A stretch of DNA of 64,000 nucleotides from an uncultured Clostridia bacterium. GTDB lineage: Bacteria > Bacillota > Clostridia > TANB77 > CAG-508. Both the position numbers and the translations under genes were made by a program. Numbering within the stretch: position 1 is the stretch's first letter; each line of letters begins with the position of its first letter. The notes beneath the pieces are model-generated. The model was given only the letters and a program-made list of their open reading frames with translations. It was not told the DNA's origin and did not search any database. Positions 8,033 to 15,791 of this stretch are shown here, in pieces. The DNA lies in contig CAKPHG010000001.1 in NCBI GenBank assembly GCA_934157035.1, positions 310,001 to 374,000 on the forward strand, read 5' to 3'.

Positions 8033-9660
8033 GGCAAGTCTCCTTCTATTACAATTTTAACTATTCCATTTTGTTTTATGCCTGATGTAGAAACTACAGT
8101 TGATGGATCTAAAACTCCTTCTACTATTAAGCTTCCTTTAAAAAATCCTAGTAAGTCATAATCTGCAGATTGTGCATTTATTACAATATGTGAATCAGTC
8201 TTATTTTCTATAGATGTAATAGTAACTCCCTTTGGAATAACATTCATTATTCTAGTTAATAACATTGGAATTGCATTTTTAGTTTTTAAATTTTCTTCTG
8301 CTTCCTCACTATATTTTTTTAAATTTTCAGTCATTTTTTGATAGTTACTTGATTTATTATTTAGTTTTTGAATATCACTGTCTACTTTTGCCATTTCTGT
8401 ACTAGTTTGTTGCATAATATTTTCTGCTTGTTTTATCTTCTTATCTGTTTCACTTTTTAGTAGCATAGTAATTACAGAATATATTATTATAAATGTTAAT
8501 ATTCCAGATATAGTCCTTAATAACCATTTTTCTGTTTTATCAAGATCTGCTTTTAAATCTAAATTAAGATTAAAATTAAATTTAAATTTTTTATTTGATT
8601 CTTTGTCTTTTTCTTTTGGTCCAAACTTTAACCATTCTGGCATTTTATCTGAAAAACTAGGTTTCTTGAAATTCAAATTCTTTATTCCAAATCCTAATCC
8701 TTGTACAGCTAAAGCAATGGCTGAATTTACTTCAATGTAATCTTTTATATTTATTTTTACATTATCTGAAATAAAATAAGGTTTTAATATTTCGCATTTT
8801 ACATTTGAAAAATATTCTTGAAAATATAAATCAATATTATTTATTGAACTTCCTATTCCTGTTATATATATTCTATCAATTCTATTTAAAGAATTATCTA
8901 TATTTTCTTTGATTTTTTGCACAATATTATATAATGTTGGCATTATATCCTCTAAATATGCATTTTCTCCCTCTTGTAATAATTCTTTTCCTTCCATAGT
9001 ATATATTGTTGTATTTTTACAAATTTCATAAGCTTTTGAATAAGAATTTTCTTTTTCGCTAATATTAGATAATATAGTTTCCATTCCTTCTTCTAATTTA
9101 TCTACGCTATAAATTTTTTGATCTATTATAGTTGTTAATGTAGTTTTTCCCTCTAAGTTAACAATTACACTGTTCTCTTTTGGTTTAACATCAACTATAT
9201 TTGATATACACATTGGTAGTGGAAAAATGTTAGAAATTTGATTTCCATCCAATTCTTGAATTTTCTTATTTATTTCTGCTTTATTAGTAGTTATATATAT
9301 TGCCTTTATTTTTTCTTCATCTTGTATATCTGGTACTAGCGCATAACGTGTTTCTAACGCATTTCTGTTATAACCTTTGTCATAGCAATAAGACTCAAAT
9401 TCTGTTTCTATTGCTTTCTTCAAATCATTTTTATTTAACAAATTGAAGAAATAAAAATATTGATACATTTCTTCTGACAAATTTATACTAATTGGTGTTT
9501 TGTAACTATAAGTTTCAGAAACAATTTGATTAATTGCTTCTTCCATTTTGTCATAGAATTTAATGCCAAAAGCATCAACCTTTATAAAATCTCTATCTTT
9601 TGTCACTTTTGCATATTTAATTAAGTTGTTTTCTATATACAAACCTAAGCAACTTGACAT
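8029..9660 (-). CDS. pilM: Fused PilM-PilN pilus alignment protein
   Basis: The first ~330 residues look like PilM, the cytoplasmic actin-like protein: SSCLGLYIENNLIKYAKV at the N-terminus, VIVNLEGKTTLTTIID in the middle and YITGIGSSINNI near 265. A basic linker leads to one membrane helix at about 378-400 (ISGILTFIIIYSVITMLL). After it comes a coiled coil, then the PilN periplasmic-type domain (IPMLLTRIMNVIPKGVTITS...). PilM normally binds the cytoplasmic tail of separate PilN, so a fusion is mechanistically reasonable. It is first gene of the pil operon, with a GGAGAAAAGT ribosome binding site. Length 543 aa equals PilM plus PilN. Function assignment is by architecture and context. Confidence 0.85.
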   Translation of the reverse strand: MSSCLGLYIENNLIKYAKVTKDRDFIKVDAFGIKFYDKMEEAINQIVSETYSYKTPISINLSEEMYQYFYFFNLLNKNDLKKAIETEFESYCYDKGYNRNALETRYALVPDIQDEEKIKAIYITTNKAEINKKIQELDGNQISNIFPLPMCISNIVDVKPKENSVIVNLEGKTTLTTIIDQKIYSVDKLEEGMETILSNISEKENSYSKAYEICKNTTIYTMEGKELLQEGENAYLEDIMPTLYNIVQKIKENIDNSLNRIDRIYITGIGSSINNIDLYFQEYFSNVKCEILKPYFISDNVKINIKDYIEVNSAIALAVQGLGFGIKNLNFKKPSFSDKMPEWLKFGPKEKDKESNKKFKFNFNLNLDLKADLDKTEKWLLRTISGILTFIIIYSVITMLLKSETDKKIKQAENIMQQTSTEMAKVDSDIQKLNNKSSNYQKMTENLKKYSEEAEENLKTKNAIPMLLTRIMNVIPKGVTITSIENKTDSHIVINAQSADYDLLGFFKGSLIVEGVLDPSTVVSTSGIKQNGIVKIVIEGDLP

Positions 9661-9900
9661 ACTTTTCTCCTTCTTTTGTTTTAATGATTTACAATATTAT
9701 AATTGACAAATTTCGACAAAAAATACTTGTTTTTTTCTATATTGTTTTCCATTGTTTTCTTTTTAGCTCAATCCGACTATTTATGCATTTATTTTATCTT
9801 TTTTTTACTAAAAGTCAATAGTTTTAATATACTTGTAATTCAATTGTAATATTTTTGTAATATACTTTTTTACTTATTTTTTAGTAAAATTTTGCAACAA

Positions 9901-9930
9901 AAAAAACAAGGATTTTTTTCCTTGTTTTTT
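9901..9930 (-). terminator. Intrinsic terminator of uppP
   Basis: A 12-bp stem made of AAAAAACAAGGA and its complement encloses a 6-T loop, 10 bases after the uppP stop; on the minus strand it is followed by a T-run. The rest of 9661-9900 is AT-rich, with no ORF I can support. It must hold the pilMN promoter. Confidence 0.85.
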
Positions 9931-9939
9931 ATTCATATT

Positions 9940-10770
9940 TTATAATCTAATAAAACAAATTGCTAATATTATTATTCCTAAAATCACTCTATAAATTGCA
10001 AATATTTTGAAACTTCCTTTTTTTAAGTAATTTAGTAAAAATTTTATCACAAGCATTCCAACTATAAAACTTGCAAGTACACCTATAACAAATGGCAAAT
10101 TAAAAACAAAATCTTTTAATTTGTATAAAGCAGCTGCAGCTACTATTGGAGTTGATAATAAAAATGAAAATTTTGCTACAGATTCTCTTTCTATATTCAT
10201 TTTTCTACCAACTGTCATTGTTATTCCAGATCTTGAAACTCCAGGAAATGCAGCAGCTATTGCCTGTGACATAGAAATTAAAACTGCCTGTTTTAATGTA
10301 ATATCTTCATATTTTTTATTTGATTTAGATTTTTTATCTACTACATACAATATAATTCCCATTACTATAAGTGCAATAGAAATTAGAATCATTTCAACTG
10401 ATATTTCTTGTATGTTAAATGTTTTAGCTCCTAATTCTATTATTTTTTCTGAAACTTTATCCAATATTAAAGATAGTATTCCTGCTGGTATTGTTGCTAT
10501 TACTATATACCAAAAAATTCTTCCTTCAGTTGTTTTTTCTTTTTTTACAACTTGGTTATATCCACCTTTTATTAATGCTACCCAATCTTTAAAAAAGAAT
10601 ATTAATATTGCAAGTAAAGTACCTATATGTAATGCCACATCAAAAGAATTTGGCATTTCTCCCCAGTTAAACAACCATGGAAATAAATTTAAATGTGCAG
10701 AACTAGAAATTGGTAATAGTTCTGTTAAACCTTGTATAATTCCTAATATTAATGCTTGTATTTCATTCAT
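9940..10770 (-). CDS. uppP: Undecaprenyl-diphosphatase UppP (BacA)
   Basis: This integral membrane phosphatase recycles undecaprenyl pyrophosphate to the monophosphate for cell-wall synthesis and confers bacitracin tolerance. Both active-site signatures are present: GLTELLPISSSAHL at about residues 14-27 and PGVSRSGITM at about 178-187. Seven to eight hydrophobic segments span the 276 aa, a normal length. It has its own terminator and is separated by about 65 bases from the TPR gene upstream. Confidence 0.96.
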   Translation of the reverse strand: MNEIQALILGIIQGLTELLPISSSAHLNLFPWLFNWGEMPNSFDVALHIGTLLAILIFFFKDWVALIKGGYNQVVKKEKTTEGRIFWYIVIATIPAGILSLILDKVSEKIIELGAKTFNIQEISVEMILISIALIVMGIILYVVDKKSKSNKKYEDITLKQAVLISMSQAIAAAFPGVSRSGITMTVGRKMNIERESVAKFSFLLSTPIVAAAALYKLKDFVFNLPFVIGVLASFIVGMLVIKFLLNYLKKGSFKIFAIYRVILGIIILAICFIRL

Positions 10771-10834
10771 TTTTTGTTTCCTCTTTTCAATTTTTATTTT
10801 TCGTTTGTATTTATTTTATTCTTAATATATATTA

Positions 10835-12031
10835 TTATTCTCTTTCCTTTTCTTCTTTTCGTTTATTTTGAATAATTTTCATAACTTTAATATCATTGTG
10901 ATTTAAATTTTCGACTAATTCACAAGTATTTTTCAAGTGTTTCATCGTTTCTTTTTCTTTTTTAGTAGGCTTAATTCTTTTATGCTTTGATTCTTTATTT
11001 TTATTAGGCTTATCTATTTTATAAAAAATCATTTTAAATACTACTTCTTTTCTTATAGTTTCATACATTTCTGGATTTTCATCTACAGCAACATTTAGAT
11101 ACTGAATTGCTCTTTGTTCATCTCCTTTTAGCATTGCAATGTATGCTAAATAATAATATGCATCTTCTTCCAATTCTTCATCTTGAACACATTCTAAAAA
11201 ATATTGTTCAGCTTCTTCTAGTTCATTATATAAAACTGCAATTTGACCTAAATTAAATTTTGCATGATATAAAAGTGAATTTAATTCTGCTGCTTTTTCG
11301 TAATACTCTTTAGCACTTTGAAAATCATTAAGTCTAGTATAAACCATTCCTAAATTATAATAAAAATTATAATTTTCTGGATGATATTGCAAAGCATCCA
11401 AATACACACTAACAGCTTCCTTAAATCTTTCCTCATCATATAAAATATCGCCTAATAATAAACTAGCATCTTCCCAATCTGGTCTTTTCTTTAAAATTTC
11501 GTTCAAAATTTTTATAGATTCACTTGAATTTCCAGTTTTATAGAATAGGTCAGCTACTTTATATTTTACATTGTCATCTTGAGGTCTTATATTTACAGTT
11601 CTAATGTACTCCTCTATTGCTGTTTGTAAATTGCCTTCTTTTTCATATATCTGTGCAAGAATTTTATGTCCATAATAACTTTTTTCGTCTTTTGATATTA
11701 ATTTTAAAATTATATTTTTGCCTTCTTCTTCTTTTCCAAGTACCATATAAATTTTATACATTGATAAATATATTACTTCTGTTAATGTTATTCCTTTTTT
11801 TTCTATTAATATTACAATCGCTGGTAAAATAATAGAAAAAGCATAAGTTATTATCATTAAGATAAAATTTAATTGTAGTCTAAATATTAGTCCTATAAAG
11901 CCTATTGCAATTCCTAATGCTTGCAATGCTAATATATATATATAATTAGTATCATTTTTTCTTATCATTTTGAAAAATAAAAATATGAAAAATGCAAATG
12001 CAAATACATTAAAGAAAATTCTTTCTAACAT
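10835..12031 (-). CDS. Membrane-anchored TPR-repeat protein
   Basis: Three hydrophobic segments occupy the first ~85 residues (FFNVFAFAFFIFLFF, then two more). About seven tetratricopeptide repeats run from roughly residue 90 to 320. Clear TPR consensus appears as YNLGMVYTRLNDFQSAKEYY and similar 34-residue units. The C-terminus is a highly charged Lys/Glu tail. TPRs mediate protein-protein contacts; the partner is unknown. It lies 12 bases before the pyrophosphatase stop region in the same direction, so it is probably cotranscribed with ppa. No enzymatic motif is visible. Confidence 0.85.
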   Translation of the reverse strand: MLERIFFNVFAFAFFIFLFFKMIRKNDTNYIYILALQALGIAIGFIGLIFRLQLNFILMIITYAFSIILPAIVILIEKKGITLTEVIYLSMYKIYMVLGKEEEGKNIILKLISKDEKSYYGHKILAQIYEKEGNLQTAIEEYIRTVNIRPQDDNVKYKVADLFYKTGNSSESIKILNEILKKRPDWEDASLLLGDILYDEERFKEAVSVYLDALQYHPENYNFYYNLGMVYTRLNDFQSAKEYYEKAAELNSLLYHAKFNLGQIAVLYNELEEAEQYFLECVQDEELEEDAYYYLAYIAMLKGDEQRAIQYLNVAVDENPEMYETIRKEVVFKMIFYKIDKPNKNKESKHKRIKPTKKEKETMKHLKNTCELVENLNHNDIKVMKIIQNKRKEEKERE

Positions 12032-12042
12032 ATTTTTCTCCT

Positions 12043-12573
12043 TTATTTTGAGAATTTTTGATTATAGTTTTCAATACATTGTTCAATTATTTTTTCTGCT
12101 TCTTCTCTTCCTTCTATTTTATCTACCATAGTTTGTTTTCCTTCAAGTTGTTTATATACTTCGAAGAAATGTTTAATTTCACAAGCTATATGTTCTGGTA
12201 ATTCTTCTATATTTTTATAGCAGTTTAAGAAAGGATCATTCTGAGGTATTGCTATAATTTTTTCATCAAATTCATATCCATCGATCATTTTTAATACACC
12301 AATAGGATATACTTCAACCATTGCTAAAGAAACTATTTTTTCTTGGCATAAAACTAGTACATCTAATGGATCTCCATCTCCAGCAAAAGTTCTTGGAATA
12401 AATCCATAATTTGCTGGATAATGAGTAGCTGTATATAATACTCTATCTAATTTAAGCATTCCTGTTTCTTTATCTAGTTCGTACTTGTTTCTTCCTCCTT
12501 TTGATATTTCTACTACTGCGACAAAATCATCTTTTTTTATTCTTTCTGGATTGATATCATGCCATATATTCAT
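12043..12573 (-). CDS. ppa: Inorganic pyrophosphatase, class I
   Basis: This enzyme hydrolyses pyrophosphate to two phosphates, pulling biosynthetic reactions forward. The family I signature D-x-D-P-x-D is present as DGDPLDVLV at about residue 66-74. The conserved substrate-binding segments YELDKETGMLKLDRVLYTA and the acidic IIAIPQNDP are also visible. Length 176 aa is the usual bacterial size. It has an AGGAGG ribosome binding site and is divergent from tRNA-Leu. Confidence 0.96.
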   Translation of the reverse strand: MNIWHDINPERIKKDDFVAVVEISKGGRNKYELDKETGMLKLDRVLYTATHYPANYGFIPRTFAGDGDPLDVLVLCQEKIVSLAMVEVYPIGVLKMIDGYEFDEKIIAIPQNDPFLNCYKNIEELPEHIACEIKHFFEVYKQLEGKQTMVDKIEGREEAEKIIEQCIENYNQKFSK

Positions 12574-12676
12574 TTTTTATTCCTCCTCTTTCTACATTTC
12601 ATCTATCTATTTTAGGCTATTTTTGTCAAAAAGTCCATAGATATTATAAATTTTTTTATTTTTTTTATTTTCTCTA

Positions 12677-12706
12677 TTGACAAATTCTATTTTATAGTAT
12701 TATAAT
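12677..12706 (+). promoter_or_regulatory. Sigma-A type promoter of tRNA-Leu
   Basis: TTGACA (12677-12682) and TATAAT (12701-12706) are both consensus and separated by 18 bases. The tRNA begins 28 bases downstream. Confidence 0.88.
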
Positions 12707-12733
12707 ATGACTTGTCAGTTGCAAAACAGATAT

Positions 12734-12821
12734 GCAGATGTGGCGGAACTGGCAGACGCACAGGACTTAAAATCCTGCGGTTGAATAAACCGTGCCGGTT
12801 CGATTCCGGCCATCTGCACCA
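12734..12821 (+). tRNA. tRNA-Leu (anticodon TAA)
   Basis: The acceptor stem GCAGATG pairs with CATCTGC at 12811-12817, followed by discriminator A and an encoded CCA. The anticodon stem CAGGA/TCCTG encloses the loop CTTAAAA, giving anticodon TAA. A long variable arm (GCGGTTGAATAAACCGT region) and the GGTTCGATTCC T-arm are typical of class II tRNA-Leu. It has a consensus promoter and its own terminator. The mobile-element remnant lies directly downstream, so the tRNA 3' end may have been an integration site; I found no second copy of its 3' end in the window. Confidence 0.97.
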
Positions 12822-12860
12822 ATGACGTATCTGTTCGAACTAATAAACAGATAGATACAA

Positions 12861-12896
12861 AAATCAATCAGAAAATCAAATCTGGTTGATTTTTTT
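12861..12896 (+). terminator. Terminator after tRNA-Leu
   Basis: An 11-bp stem (AAATCAATCAG with CTGGTTGATTT, one G-T pair) and a 10-base loop are followed by a T-run. It ends the tRNA transcript. Confidence 0.88.
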
Positions 12897-12946
12897 GTTG
12901 TCTAAAACAATATTAAAATCATCCAAACGAAAGGATGGTGTATAAA

Positions 12947-13102
12947 TTGAAAATAATTAAACAAGAATTACAATTTGAAGAATGTCTAAAACAGAGACTT
13001 GAATTTATATGTGAATTTGCTAAAGTTACCCCTACTTTTATAAATGGTAGCATTAGGAAATTAGAAAAACTAATCTTACATATATTGAGCCACATAAAGT
13101 GA
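12947..13102 (+). CDS. Small hypothetical ORF (51 aa) at the start of the mobile region
   Basis: TTG at 12947 is preceded by a GGTG-type ribosome binding site 6 bases upstream. An in-frame ATG at 12935 is a possible alternative but leaves no room for a ribosome binding site. The product begins LKIIKQELQFEECLKQRLEF and ends with an amphipathic KLEKLILHILSHIK segment. It resembles the small accessory ORFs found before recombinase/mobilization genes but I do not recognise a family. Too short for confident calling. Confidence 0.4.
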   Translation: MKIIKQELQFEECLKQRLEFICEFAKVTPTFINGSIRKLEKLILHILSHIK

Positions 13103-13201
13103 TTATTAAAAGTATTATTTTTTTAGTTTTCAATTATTCAAATGATGTGTACTCGTATTGTACTTTGATGTCTCTTTTTTGTTAGATTGGAGGTTTGAAA
13201 A

Positions 13202-14203
13202 TTGAAAGATGAAAATAAAAAGTGTGGCTTATATATGAGAGTATCAACAGAAGACCAAGCAAGAGAAGGTTTTAGTCTTCCAGAACAAAAAGAAAGATTA
13301 GAATCTTTTTGTAAATTTAAAGGTTATGAAATAATAGATTATTATCAAGATGCTGGAATTAGTGCTAAGACTGGTAATCATAGACCAGAATTTGAGAGAT
13401 TAAAAAATGATATAAAAGCTAAAAGAATAAATACTATTGTTGCTTTAAAGTTGGATAGAATAACAAGAAGTATTTATGATTGGGAAAATTTAATGACATT
13501 TCTAGATGAAAACGATGCTTATTTAGATTGTGTAAATGATGTAAAACAGGTATGTGAGTTTCAAAATGATATAGCTTGTGAAATTATAATAGAACTTGGC
13601 GATATGGACTTTTGGAACGATAAAGATGAAGGATATAGATTTAAAATGGTTGATGTATATAATGAGCAAATAAAGGACTTAATTAGAATTGTACCAGATT
13701 TTAAGATAGCAAATGCCACAATACATTTTGGTGAGACCTCTCCACATATGCATATTGTAGGTGTTCCAATAATAGAAAATTGTACTAGAGGAATGAAAAA
13801 GCAAGTGGGAAAAAGTAAATTGTTTACAAAAACAACACTAACTGAAATACAAGATAAAATGAGAAATGCTTGTATTAAGTCGTACAACAAGTTTTATGAA
13901 GTTAGTACACGATTAAAAGAAAAGCAAAAAGGCAGAAATCAAGATATAAATGTTAAAGATATGGGCAATTATAGAGAAATTAAGAAACAACTAGCTAAAA
14001 AAGAACAAAAACTTGAAAAAGCCAATACTCAAACTAAAGAACTTGATAATACCAATAAAGATATAGACAAAATTTTAGACAATTTAAAACCTACTAAGCT
14101 AAACAAGAATAATATGGTTATTTCAAACGAGGATGCCCAGAAATTAAAAAAATATACAGAAGATGTAAAAGAATATTACCCAGACAGTAAGGAACGTAAA
14201 TGA
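13202..14203 (+). pseudogene. Chimera: serine recombinase catalytic domain fused to a broken MobV/Pre relaxase
   Basis: Residues 1-115 are the resolvase/invertase catalytic domain of a large serine recombinase (GLYMRVSTEDQ with the nucleophilic Ser, then LKLDRITRS). At about residue 115 (after LDCVND) the sequence switches to the middle of a plasmid mobilization relaxase (IELGDMDFW, then IHFGETSPHMH). The recombinase DNA-binding domain and the relaxase N-terminus are missing, as if an in-frame deletion joined two neighbouring genes. The MobV metal motif H-x-D-E-x-x-P-H-x-H has glycine in place of the aspartate. A further +1 break at about 14174 separates it from its C-terminus. The start is a TTG with GGAGG 8 bases upstream. 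It is unlikely to relax or recombine DNA. Confidence 0.85.
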
Positions 14204-14210
14204 CTTAAAT

Positions 14211-14612
14211 ATGACAATTAAAGATTTTGAGCATTCTGCTTTTGAAATAGAAAAGGAAAATCGTTCACTTAAATATGAAATTGAACTAAAAGATAATGAA
14301 ATTAGCAGTTTAAAAAAGGAGTTATCTACTAAAGATAAAATTATAAGTAGATTACAAACTGAAAAAGAAAAATTCAAACAAGAATTACAGAAATTTAAAG
14401 ACTTTTGGCATAGTATTATGAGCCACTTTCATAAAAGAATTTGCTATGACAAAGATAATAACTATAAGATTGTAAGTGATGACCTATATAAAAATGGCAT
14501 ATTTGACGACAATGATAATGAAATAGCAAATAACATTTTAAGAAAAGTGACAATACCAGATGAAAATAAAGCTGAAAAGAGTAGAAAGAAAAATAATAAT
14601 ACAAGATTTTAA
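14211..14612 (+). pseudogene. C-terminal fragment of MobV/Pre relaxase
   Basis: This frame is open upstream to 14169 and overlaps the end of the previous ORF. Dropping one base near 14174 would turn KEYYPDSKERK into KEITQTVRNVNDLNM and join the two. The fragment is a long coiled coil (IEKENRSLKYEIELKDNEIS... to about residue 75). A conserved tail around SIMSHFHKRICYDKDNN and IFDDNDNEIANNI follows, as in gut Firmicute plasmid recombination proteins. It has no ribosome binding site of its own before the ATG, so it is best seen as the severed end of the chimera rather than a gene. Confidence 0.8.
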
Positions 14613-14627
14613 AAGGAGTAAAATGTT

Positions 14628-14930
14628 ATGGAAGAAGATAAAGTTAAAAACGTAATAAATATAATTAAAGATATGAATATAAAAGATAAATTAAGACTAG
14701 CAATATGTATGACTCAAAGTAAATTGTCAGGTCTTATATACAATACTAAAGAAAACTATGAAAAATTTGATGCTATGCTAAAAGAAGTTGATGAAGAATA
14801 TAGAACTACTCTCATAAACTTTGGACAAAGCAAATATTTTAATATAAATTTTGCAATGGCTAAACTTATGGAAATGGAAACAACAGAACAAAATAAAGTA
14901 GCTTTCTATTTATTTAATAATATAAAATGA
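14628..14930 (+). CDS. Small hypothetical protein of the mobilizable element (100 aa)
   Basis: ATG 14628 has an AAAGGAG site 9 bases upstream, 15 bases after the relaxase fragment. The product is soluble and helical (IKDMNIKDKLRLAICMTQSK... EVDEEYRTTLINFGQ), without membrane segments or recognisable motifs. Its position directly after mob suggests an accessory or cargo gene of the same element. No function can be assigned. Confidence 0.65.
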   Translation: MEEDKVKNVINIIKDMNIKDKLRLAICMTQSKLSGLIYNTKENYEKFDAMLKEVDEEYRTTLINFGQSKYFNINFAMAKLMEMETTEQNKVAFYLFNNIK

Positions 14931-14957
14931 TGTTGATTTTACTTTTTCGGAAGAATA

Positions 14958-14966
14958 TGCTATAAT
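14958..14966 (+). promoter_or_regulatory. Extended -10 promoter for the leader/membrane-protein transcript
   Basis: TGC TATAAT is a consensus extended -10. A TTGATT at 14933 is 22 bases away, too far for a normal -35, so the extended -10 probably carries the promoter. Transcription would start at about 14972-14976, just before the leader ORF. Confidence 0.6.
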
Positions 14967-14977
14967 ATATTTATCTA

Positions 14978-15073
14978 ATGTACTTTACACAGCAAAGTCT
15001 AGAGAAAATTTATTATTTTTTCTGGAGGGGCTGTGTAAACCTCCAGATAGTATTAGGAGGTATGCAAATATGA
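14978..15073 (+). CDS. Possible leader peptide (31 codons) overlapping the RNA switch
   Basis: An open frame from ATG 14978 reads MYFTQQSLEKIYYFFWRGCV and continues to a TGA that overlaps the next gene's start as ATGA. The start is within a few bases of the predicted transcript 5' end and has no ribosome binding site, so it could be leaderless. It spans the whole hairpin region, so a ribosome translating it would melt the structure and couple to the downstream ORF. Coding status is inferred from the overlap only. Confidence 0.4.
   Translation: MYFTQQSLEKIYYFFWRGCVNLQIVLGGMQI
14984..15061 (+). promoter_or_regulatory. RNA switch with mutually exclusive hairpins controlling the ribosome binding site at 15056-15061
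   Basis: State A: a 10-bp stem TTTACACAGC (14984-14993) with GCTGTGTAAA (15030-15039), an inner 11-bp stem (14998-15008 with 15016-15026), and a separate hairpin ACCTCC/GGAGGT (15039-15044 with 15056-15061) that hides the ribosome binding site. State B: TCTGGAGG (15021-15028) pairs perfectly with CCTCCAGA (15040-15047), which breaks both stems of the first hairpin and frees the ribosome binding site. The two states cannot coexist. The controlling signal is unknown: leader translation, an antisense RNA or a ligand. Confidence 0.65.
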
Positions 15074-15294
15074 AAGCTAATAAGATCAAATTTTGGGCTC
15101 GGATAGGAGAGATTGCGTTTTTTCTGTTTCAGTTTTTTTATGCTGGTTGGGAAATGCAATATGAACCTTTCGAATCTGCTGGTACGACGGCACAGATACT
15201 TGCTGTTATTTGTTTGGGGTTGAGACTTGTCTTTGCTGAAGCAATAGTAAGAATAATTGGGTATTTCGCTGAGATTCTTGAAAAAAGAAAATAA
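15070..15294 (+). CDS. Small membrane protein downstream of the RNA switch (74 aa)
   Basis: ATG 15070 has AGGAGGT 8 bases upstream, the site controlled by the RNA switch. The product has two hydrophobic segments (EIAFFLFQFFYAGWEM, residues 14-29, and a second at about 42-66) and ends in a basic tail (ILEKRK). Its base composition is clearly less AT-rich than the surrounding genes. It uses CGG as an in-frame arginine codon (A-R-I-G), unlike the host genes, which argues for recent acquisition. No family recognised. Size and tight control would fit a small membrane toxin or a mobile-element membrane protein, but that is only a guess. Confidence 0.6.
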   Translation: MKANKIKFWARIGEIAFFLFQFFYAGWEMQYEPFESAGTTAQILAVICLGLRLVFAEAIVRIIGYFAEILEKRK

Positions 15295-15312
15295 TACCAG
15301 TAATTTGCTTTC

Positions 15313-15352
15313 AATAGTAAAGAGATTTGTGTAAGCAAGTCTCTTTACTATT
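15313..15352 (+). terminator. Hairpin after the small membrane protein gene
   Basis: A perfect 13-bp stem, AATAGTAAAGAGA with its complement, encloses a 14-base loop, 19 bases after the stop at 15294. The downstream run is TATATAT rather than T-only, so termination may be leaky. Confidence 0.65.
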
Positions 15353-15417
15353 ATATATGTTAATATGATTTCTTGTTTTAATTATGAAACAAGCTGTATA
15401 AATTTTTAGCTTTTGTA

Positions 15418-15445
15418 TTGTATTTTATAAAAAATATGATATACT
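15418..15445 (+). promoter_or_regulatory. Promoter of a short structured RNA
   Basis: TTGTAT (15418-15423) and TATACT (15440-15445) are 16 bases apart. They are followed by a structured non-coding stretch that ends in a strong terminator. Predicted start is about 15452. Confidence 0.6.
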
Positions 15446-15451
15446 TTAATA

Positions 15452-15565
15452 AATTGATTGATATTTGTATCAATCGTTAAAGGCGTGAAAAAAGTTGTAG
15501 ATATCTACGTTGTTCGCACCAAAAGATTTATCAATACTTTTAAAGTTTTTGATAAATCTTTTTAT
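15452..15565 (+). ncRNA. Candidate small structured RNA (about 110 nt)
   Basis: No convincing ORF lies here. From the predicted start, hairpin 1 is GATTGATA-TTTG-TATCAATC (15456-15475). Hairpin 2 closes with GGCGTGAA and TTCGCACC (15482-15489 with 15513-15520, one mismatch, one G-T) around the 12-base palindrome GTAGATATCTAC (15497-15508). Hairpin 3 is a perfect 14-bp stem, 15521-15534 with 15549-15562, ending in T's: an intrinsic terminator. Promoter, body and terminator make a self-contained transcription unit. The central palindrome could allow kissing or dimerisation. I do not match it to a known RNA family. Confidence 0.55.
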
Positions 15566-15684
15566 TGTATTTTTTTATTGTATTTATTATAATTACTATA
15601 GTTACTTTATTTATTAAATAAATTCCCGTATAAAAAATAAAATCTCATACTTAAACCCCAGTATAATAACTGGGGTTTTTTTCA
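15565..15684 (+). ncRNA. Second promoter-terminator unit, possible short RNA
   Basis: TTGTAT (15565-15570) and TATAAT (15588-15593) are spaced by an ideal 17 bases. A strong terminator follows: AAACCCCAGT with its complement at 15653-15662 and 15669-15678, then a T-run to about 15684. The RNA between them would be about 80 nt with no ORF. In AT-rich DNA such promoters arise by chance, so the terminator, with no gene before it, is the better evidence. The rest of 15295-15791 shows no gene. Confidence 0.4.
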
Positions 15685-15791
15685 TAAAATATATAAAAAC
15701 TCTAGTATTTTATACAAAAATGTGATAAAGTATAAACATATTTTATATAAATGTAACTTTAGAAATTAATATTTTTAAGGAGAAAAGAAAT

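Noticed and set aside
10121..10825. Plus-strand ORF of 234 aa opposite uppP
   Set aside because: uppP is unambiguous on the other strand; this frame is its antisense image.
12822..12860. Short inverted repeat TATCTGTT/AACAGATA after tRNA-Leu as an attachment site
   Set aside because: Only 8 bp, and no matching copy of the tRNA end was found at the far side of the mobile region.
13101..13200. Possible MobV-type transfer origin (TGTGTACT...GTACTTTG) before the chimera
   Set aside because: Only a loose resemblance to known nick regions; not enough conserved bases to support a call.
14171..14178. The +1 break in the MobV relaxase as a third CGG-linked frameshift
   Set aside because: No CGG is present at this break, and the gene shows other decay, so it is ordinary inactivation.
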